From: Escallonia rubra
Taxonomy: Eukaryota; Streptophyta; Magnoliopsida; Escalloniales; Escalloniaceae
Direction: 5' to 3'
Assembly (NCBI GenBank): GCA_033065855.1
Contig: JAVXUO010000482.1
Coordinates: 124,001 to 188,000, forward strand
Length of the DNA: 64,000 bases
Shown: positions 57,942 to 64,000 of the stretch, piece by piece
Layout of the letters: the number at the start of each line of letters is the position of its first letter
Position numbering within the stretch: position 1 is the stretch's first letter
Position numbers and translations under genes: made by a program
The notes under the pieces: generated by a model
Seen by the model: only the letters and a program-made list of their open reading frames with translations
What the model was told of the DNA's origin: nothing
Database searches by the model: none

Positions 57942-59160
57942 TAGCCCTAATTAACACTAATTAATTCTGATTAGTGTTAATCTACACTAAGTAGGCTAAT
58001 CAGCCATATTATCCCTAATTAACCATGATTAACACTAATTAGCCCTAATTAGCCCTTGGGAAGCACCGACACTTCACATGAGTCTAGGTATGGTGTCAGA
58101 CAACTACCGACACCCCGACACATGAGTCTAGCCCTAATTAGCGCTAATCAACTCTGATTAGCCCTAAGTAACACTGACGGACACTAAATAGCCCTAATTA
58201 GCACTATTCACCCCTGATTAGCCATAATTAACACTGATGAACACTAAAAAGCCCTAATTAGGTATAATTAGCACTAATCAGTCCTAAATAGGCCTAAATA
58301 GCCCTAATTAGCACTAATCAACATTGATTATCCCCAATTAACAGTGATTGACACTGATTAGCCCTAATTAGCACCTACGCAGTACCGACACTTTATATGA
58401 GTCTAGGTATGGTGTCCGACAACTACCGACACCACGACACCTCACCAGCACCTTCAGACACGTGTCCGACACCTCTCTGCGATGTCCCAGTCGATGTCGG
58501 TGTCGGACACAGTGTCCGTGTCTGTGCTACCTAGATTAGCACTAATCAACACTGATTATGCTAATCTGCCCTAATTATCCCTTATTAGGGCTAATTGACA
58601 ATAATTATGCTAATCAGGCCTACTTAACACTGAGTACCCCTAATTATTCCTAATTAGCAATAATCAGCCCTAATTAGCCCTAACTAACACTGACGGACAC
58701 TAAATAGCCCTAATTAGCACTAGTCAGCTCTAATTAACACTAATAGCTCTAATTAGGACTAATTTGCACTGATTAGCCCTAAATAACACTAATGGACACT
58801 AAATAACCCTAATTAGCACTAATCAGCCCTACTTAACACTAAATTGCCCTAATTAGTAATAATTACCCCTAATTATCCCTAATTAATCCTGAGTACCCCT
58901 GATTAGGGCTAATTAACACTGATTAGCATCGACACTTTAAATGAGTCAAGGTATGGTGCCCGACACCTACCGACACCTCGACACCTCACCGGCACCTGCT
59001 GGACACGTGTCAGGCACCTCTCTACGGTGTCCCGGTCGGTGTCGGTATCAGACGTAGTGTCCATGTCCGTGCTACCTAGATAAGCACTAATCAACACTAC
59101 TTAGCTCTAATATGTCCTACTTAGCCCTAATCATCCCTACTTGACCTTGATTAACACTCA
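57942..59160. repeat. TAATTAG-rich array and CGACAC blocks of CACTA-C
   Basis: Degenerate CCTAATTAGCACTAATCA-like units fill the stretch, interrupted by three blocks with CGACACC and GTGTCCGAC motifs (58065-58130, 58384-58545, 58927-59085). The array stops about 95 bp before the transposase start codon. The same pair of repeat types lies next to ORF2 in CACTA-A. Confidence 0.88.
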
Positions 59161-59254
59161 CTTGTAAGTGACTACTCAATATATATTTTTCAAATTGAAG
59201 GTTAATTTTGAACTCGACTTGTATAGGTTTACCAGGCAGTGAGAGATATATATC

Positions 59255-62200
59255 ATGTCAGTGGATAGAAGTTGGATGCGAAGGAGGATTGCTCCAAGTG
59301 GGATTGGGGTATCAGAAGAGTTTAGACAGGAAGTGAATGGGTTTATTCTATTTGCTTTGAATCAACGGGAGTTTGTGGATGACGACATGATTAAATGTCC
59401 GTGCAATGATTGTCAACTGTTAAGTTGGAAAACCCCCGACGATGTAAGTTTTGATCTGTTCCGTAGAGGTTTTATGAGTAACTATACGAATTGGACTCAG
59501 CACGGGGAACCAATTCTGAGGGTGCCCACTGAGGTCACCGCTGAGTTCAGACAGTACAGTCCTAGAGATCTGGGATTTTCCCAGTATCAACATATGGTAA
59601 TGGAAGTTGGGCCTAGTGGGATTAATTGGGATAACTATTTTAACGATGGTAACCCTAATGTGGAAGAAAAGCCAAACCCGAGCGCACAAATTTTTTATAA
59701 ATTGTTACAAGACTCTGAGGAGCCAATATGGAATGGAAGTACAAAGCACACCAAGTTATCTGCTGTGACAAGGATGCTACACTTCAAGTCTGAGCATGGT
59801 CTAAGTGATAGGGGTTTTGATACTTTTTTGAAGCTTAATAAAGAAATATTGCCAGAGGATGCGAAGTTGCCTGACACGTACTATAGTGCTAAGAAAATGA
59901 TGATGAAACTTGGTTTGGGGTACCAGAAGATAGATGCTTGCAATAATGATTGTGTCTTATTTTGGAAGGAGAACAATGACTTGAGCGAGTGTCCGGTTTG
60001 TGGCCATGCAAGATATAAACAGACCAGTGGGAATAAAAGAAAGATAGCATGGAAGATATTGCGGTACTTCTCGCTGACACCAAGGCTTCAAAGGTTGTAC
60101 TACTCTTCTAAAACGGCAGAGCATATGAGATGGCATAGCCACGTCCGCAGCAAAGTTCCCGATTTATTAAGACACCCTGCCGATGGAGAGGCATGGAAGG
60201 AATTTGATTATCGACACCCATCTTTTGCTGAAGAAGTTCGAAATGTGCGATTTGGGCTCGCTACCGATGGGTTTAATCCTTTTGGGCACTCTAGCACACC
60301 CTACTCTACGTGGCCTTTGATCATTGTCCCGTATAACCTTCCTCCGGACATGTGTATGAAGAAACAATTCATGTTTTTATCATTACTCATTCCTGGACCT
60401 ACGAGCCCGAGTAGAAATATAGACGTGTACTTGCGGCCGTTGATCGATGAATTAAAAAATCTGTGGGAAGTTGGAGCCCCAGCATTTGATGCATCTCTTA
60501 AACAGAACTTCAACTTGAGGGCAGCAGTCATGTGGACTATCAATGACTTCCCTGCATACGGTATGTTGTGTGGGTGGAGTACACACGGTAGGTTGGCATG
60601 TCCTTATTGTATGGAAGTGAGTAAGCCTTTCACCTTAAAGCACAGGGGAAGCCTTCCTTTTGGGGGTGTCACAGACAATTCTTACCGCCTAATCATCCAT
60701 TTCGAAGGCAAAAAGATAAGTTTGATAAAACTGTGGAGCGTCGCCTAGAAACACGTGACAGATTGTCTGGCGAGGAAGTGTATACGTGCGTAAAGGACCT
60801 TGACATGGATGCGGTACCATTTGGAAAGTGTGGTGCTAGTCTAAAACTTCATGGCTTTGGAAAAAAAACACAACTGGAAGAAAATGTGCATCTTTTGGAA
60901 GCTGCCTTATTGACCGACCCTCCTTCTGCGCAACAATCTCGATGTTATGCACACTGAGAAAAATGTTTTCGAAAATGTGTTTAATACAGTCATGAATGTC
61001 AAGGGCAAATCAAAGGATCACTTAAAAGCACGCAGAGATATGCAGGTGATGGGTATACGGCGTGAATTGCATCCACAAATGGTTAATGGTAAGCTGGTTT
61101 TGCCGAAAGCAGTATATACATTGGATAAAAAGTAGATATAACAGGTGTGTGAGTGGGTTAAACTGTTGAAGCTACCAGATGGCTATGCATCTAATATATC
61201 ACGCAGTTGCAACCTTGCAGATTGTAGGTTTTATGGTCTAAAGAGTCACGATTGTCATGTATTCATGGAAAGATTTATACCAATTGTCTTTCGTGACCTC
61301 TTGCCGAAACCAGTAAATGAAGCATTGACTGAACTTAGTCATTTCTTTAGGGATTTGTGCTCAAAGGTGCTCCGAGAGAGTGATGTTAAGATTCTTGAGA
61401 AAAACATTGTTGAGACATTGTGCAAGTTAGAGAAAATCTTTCCCCCGTCCTTCTTTGACTCGATGGAGCATTTGACCATTCACTTAGCATATGAGGCTAG
61501 AGTGGGCGGACCTGTGCAGTATCGTTGGATGTATCCATTTGAGAGGTGATGTCACCCATCCATATTTAAATTGTATTTCATACTTGCACACGTGCGTTGA
61601 TTACTGAAATCAATCCTTATTTCTGACATAGGCATATGTTTGACCTTAAGAAAAAGGTGCGAAACAAAGCCTGGGTTGAAGGTTCAATTGCAGAGGCTTA
61701 CATCCTTGAGGAGCTTACCAACTTCTGTTCCCTTTACTTTGAGACTGATGTTGATACAAAGATGAATCGACTTGGTCGCAATGACAATAGTGTCGACACA
61801 GAATTCGATGAGCATCTTTCCATATTCAAGCATCTTGGTCGTGCACTTAGAGCAAGTAGCGGTCGATATCTATCCGAGGAGGAGTATATTGCCGCAACAT
61901 TGTACGCTCTCATGAATTGTACTGAAATTACACCATTCATAGTGTAAGTAGTTGTGTAGATACCTTCATTCTCATAGTATTTACTAACATAATATAATGA
62001 CGATGCCATATAACATGCAGTGAATACGACGAGGAAGCGTTATTAGCAAACCCTGGGATATCAGATGGACAACTTGAAAATTTACGAAACAACGCATTCC
62101 CTGATTGGTTCCGACAGCGCGTAAGTTCTAAAACCTACAGTTCATTTCTAATATAGACCGCATGTAATAAGCTAATACTCTGTGCAAATTGTTTGTTGTT

Positions 62201-62942
62201 GTAGACCGTCCATGATGGAGTTGATGTCCGTCTCAAGTTGCTTGCTGCTGGCCCAAGTAGACTAGTATCATGTCATAAAGGGTACATTGTCAACGGATTT
62301 AGGTTTAACACGATGGAAGTTGACCTTACTAAACAAACCCAAAACAGTGGAGTTTTGATTAAAGGTGACTGTTATAATGATAGCGAACGAGATTTTTATG
62401 GGCAGTTGGAGGAGGTTGTTGAACTAGACTATTATGGCAGCGGTAATCGACTGGTAATGTTTAGGTGCAAATGGTTTGACATTACAGCTGGTATTCGAGT
62501 TAGTCGACATGGGATTGTAGACGTTAATATGAGGTCAAGGCTCGGATCCTACGAACCATTTGTATTTGCAGCTCAGGCAACGCAGGTCTTCTATGCAAAG
62601 GGTGTGACAAGGAAGGATCCAAATTGGCATACTGTTATCAAGACCAAAAGAGGCTTTGTTGATGATGAAGTGTTCGTTGAGATGTACCAAAAGGATGATG
62701 CTCCCACAATGATACCGCTTCAGGACAATAACGATGTTATCGATGAGCCTCTTTGCGATTTAGGCCATGCTGGAGAAGAGGTCGATGCCGAAGCCATCCG
62801 TGATGATGATGGTGATGACGATGATGACGACGACGATACTGAGGAAGACGTTGATGACGAAGAAGAAGACAGTGAAGATCAAGGGGACGAAGATGACGAC
62901 GAGGAGGAAGACGTTCTGTTGTCTATTAGTGATAGTGATTGA
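59255..62942 (+). pseudogene. CACTA-C transposase gene (TNPD/Transposase_21 type), nearly complete but broken
   Basis: Exon 1 (59255-61545) begins MSVDRSWMRRRIAPSG with the transposase-associated domain (FILFALNQ, CPCNDC), followed by the catalytic Transposase_21 domain: LYYSSKTAEHMRWHS, LATDGFNPFGHSSTPYSTWP, FLSLLIPGPTSPSRNIDVYL, WTINDFPAYGMLCGWSTHGR, LDVMHTEKNVFENV. Next come the DUF4218-like part (PDGYASNISRSCNL, GLKSHDCHVFMERFIPI, GPVQYRWMYPFER), exon 2 (61632-61943), exon 3 (62022-62120) and exon 4 (62205-62942) with the DUF4216-like part and an Asp/Glu tail. All introns are GT-AG. Exon 1 has two frameshifts, in the G run at 60644-60648 and the A run at 60860-60868, and stops TAG (61133) and TAA (61139). 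The first 460 codons are uninterrupted. Frameshifts in homopolymers could be sequencing errors; the two stops are less easily explained so. Confidence 0.93.
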
Positions 62943-63138
62943 CTGTGTAGAGTAAAAAATATATGAGGTCAATGTACTTTTAGACATGCCTGTTTATTAT
63001 TTAAATTAAATTGGTTATTAATTGATGGTGGTTGACTATTTAATTTGGGTTGTATTTTATAGTCGGCAGTGCCACATTGTTAGCATACTAAGTTTTGCAC
63101 TTAAGTTGTTTATTATTCGGGCGAACTACATTGTAGAT

Positions 63139-64000
63139 ATGCCGAGATCCAGTGCACCCCGAGGTCGTGGAGGTGGCCGTCGCGAAGCTGATTCGGCACA
63201 GTCAGCCCCTCTCCCTAGGATTGGTGATGCAACTACTACTGAGCAGCCGTCATCGTCATCAGTTGCTTCAGGCCATGGTGAGACGATATTAGTTTTGTGT
63301 CGGATTGAAAGCAATTACTTGCAATATATATAAATATAATGCTTTCTTTTTTCATCATCTGCAGTGTCTAGTTCATCTGTACCGCGAGGTATCACCCGTG
63401 GAATACCTCTTCCAGCCACCTCGGAGCAGAGGATTACTGCTCATGTCAGAAACAATTTGTATGTATTTAATTTTCAAATCTCAATTCTATTGTAATATGC
63501 ACTTATATTGGGATTGATGTATCTCTCTGTGATTTCTTGTAATTAGTTTTGTTGAGGATTGTGTTAAGACTAAGATCGGTCCTATTATCAAGGCTCACCT
63601 CCCACAGCCTTATGCGACGTGGGGGATGTGGACGGAATCAGACAAAGAGCTTGTTTGGGGGAAGTTTTTGGTAAGGAGCGCATAATTTTTTATATGCTTT
63701 ACTTTTGCGGTTTTAGAAGTACATTATCGCTGAATTTTTCTTGCTAACTGTGTTTTTTTAATTGTGTTGAATTATGTTCAGGACTATTTCACATTTGGGT
63801 CGGACAGTGAGCGAGAACTTGGGAGGCAGGCGTGGGAGTGGCATTGTGCCGAGAACTACAAGAAATGGATGCTGAATGCGAGAAGGTGGGCGCTAGCTCG
63901 GGCGGGTACGACATATATATCTATGACCAGGGACCACAATCCCGAGTACTTCTCCAGAACCATGTGGGGGGAGCTAGTGTCGCATTGGAGTACTCCAGAC
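63139..64000 (+). CDS. CACTA-C ORF2 (plant transposase, Ptta/En/Spm type), 5' exons, open to the window end
   Basis: Four exons: 63139-63277 (start MPRSSAPRGRGGGRREAD), 63365-63458, 63547-63670 and 63782 onward. All junctions keep frame and have GT-AG signals. The protein begins with a basic Gly/Arg and Ser-rich tail, then PRGITRGIPLPATSEQRITA, TKIGPIIKAHLPQPYATW, RQAWEWHCAENYKKWMLNAR and MTRDHNPEYFSRTMWGELVS, the same order as the CACTA-A ORF2 exons. It starts 196 bp after the transposase stop on the same strand. Family members are accessory proteins with likely DNA-binding roles. No stop is seen up to base 64000. Confidence 0.88.

Larger units (their letters stand above)
50893..64000 (+). 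mobile_element. CACTA-C: near-complete CACTA element, right end outside the window
   Basis: The left end is CACTACAAGAAAGAGGGG, preceded by AAG (50890-50892, presumed left copy of the 3-bp duplication). Subterminal TTTAGCGACCGC and GCGGTCGCTAAA motifs follow to about 51120. A transposase gene (59255-62942) and ORF2 (63139 onward) are on the plus strand in the usual order. A solo LTR interrupts the 5' region. The right end is expected beyond 64000. Confidence 0.93.

Noticed and set aside
62767-62987. Met/Thr-rich plus frame and hydrophobic minus frame
   Set aside because: Shadows of the Asp/Glu-coding tail of the transposase.

Overview
The window is nuclear DNA from a plant, most likely a dicot with a large, repeat-rich genome. 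The evidence is GT-AG introns, a phloem-protein-2 (PP2-A) gene, a captured piece of a class II trehalose-phosphate synthase gene, and transposons of plant type (Copia, Gypsy, CACTA, hAT, Mutator-like). I cannot name the species. No rRNA, tRNA, CRISPR or organelle genes were seen. Only one ordinary host gene looks intact: a three-exon PP2-A lectin-like gene on the minus strand at 10400-12059. Almost everything else is mobile DNA, often layered.

Layout. 1-3471: truncated copy of a ~3.1-3.5 kb LTR. 3472-6191: LTR-like debris with a 20-bp minisatellite. 6715-8815: solo LTR with a 5-bp target duplication. 8990-9570: ~200-bp tandem repeat. 9571-12103: PP2-A gene and its 3' flank. 13861-30229: a small non-autonomous Copia element whose right LTR is split by a 14.4-kb CACTA element (A). 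CACTA-A has in turn been split inside its ORF2 by a second CACTA (B). CACTA-B contains a complete solo LTR and a palindrome-rich inverted-repeat element sitting in a (TA)n tract. The target duplications at every level but two are readable: the right end of CACTA-B is decayed, and the palindrome-rich element sits in (TA)n, which hides its duplication. 30590-32159: Pack-MULE with a 9-bp duplication, carrying exons and introns of a class II TPS gene. 32640-41324: two related Copia elements head to head, forming a long inverted repeat. 41325-47856: Gypsy-like element with a very long LTR (itself hit by a hAT element and a MITE-like repeat) and almost no internal region. 47857-48790: Copia pol fragment. 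50275-50892: diverged copy of the PP2 3' flank, interrupted by CACTA-C (50893 to beyond the window). CACTA-C has a nearly complete but frameshifted transposase and an apparently open ORF2; its long 5' region holds another solo LTR.

How the parts relate. CACTA-A and CACTA-C belong to one lineage: they share TAATTAG-rich arrays, CGACAC-rich blocks and the same ORF2 family, but their subterminal motifs differ (CGACGG against CGACCG). CACTA-A has lost its transposase gene and would depend on a relative for movement. The three long LTR copies are one family; both complete copies are solo LTRs with 5-bp duplications. The PP2 flank duplication suggests a second PP2 copy to the right of the window, beyond CACTA-C.

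Limits: all homology calls are by eye from protein and DNA patterns; no alignments or database searches were run.
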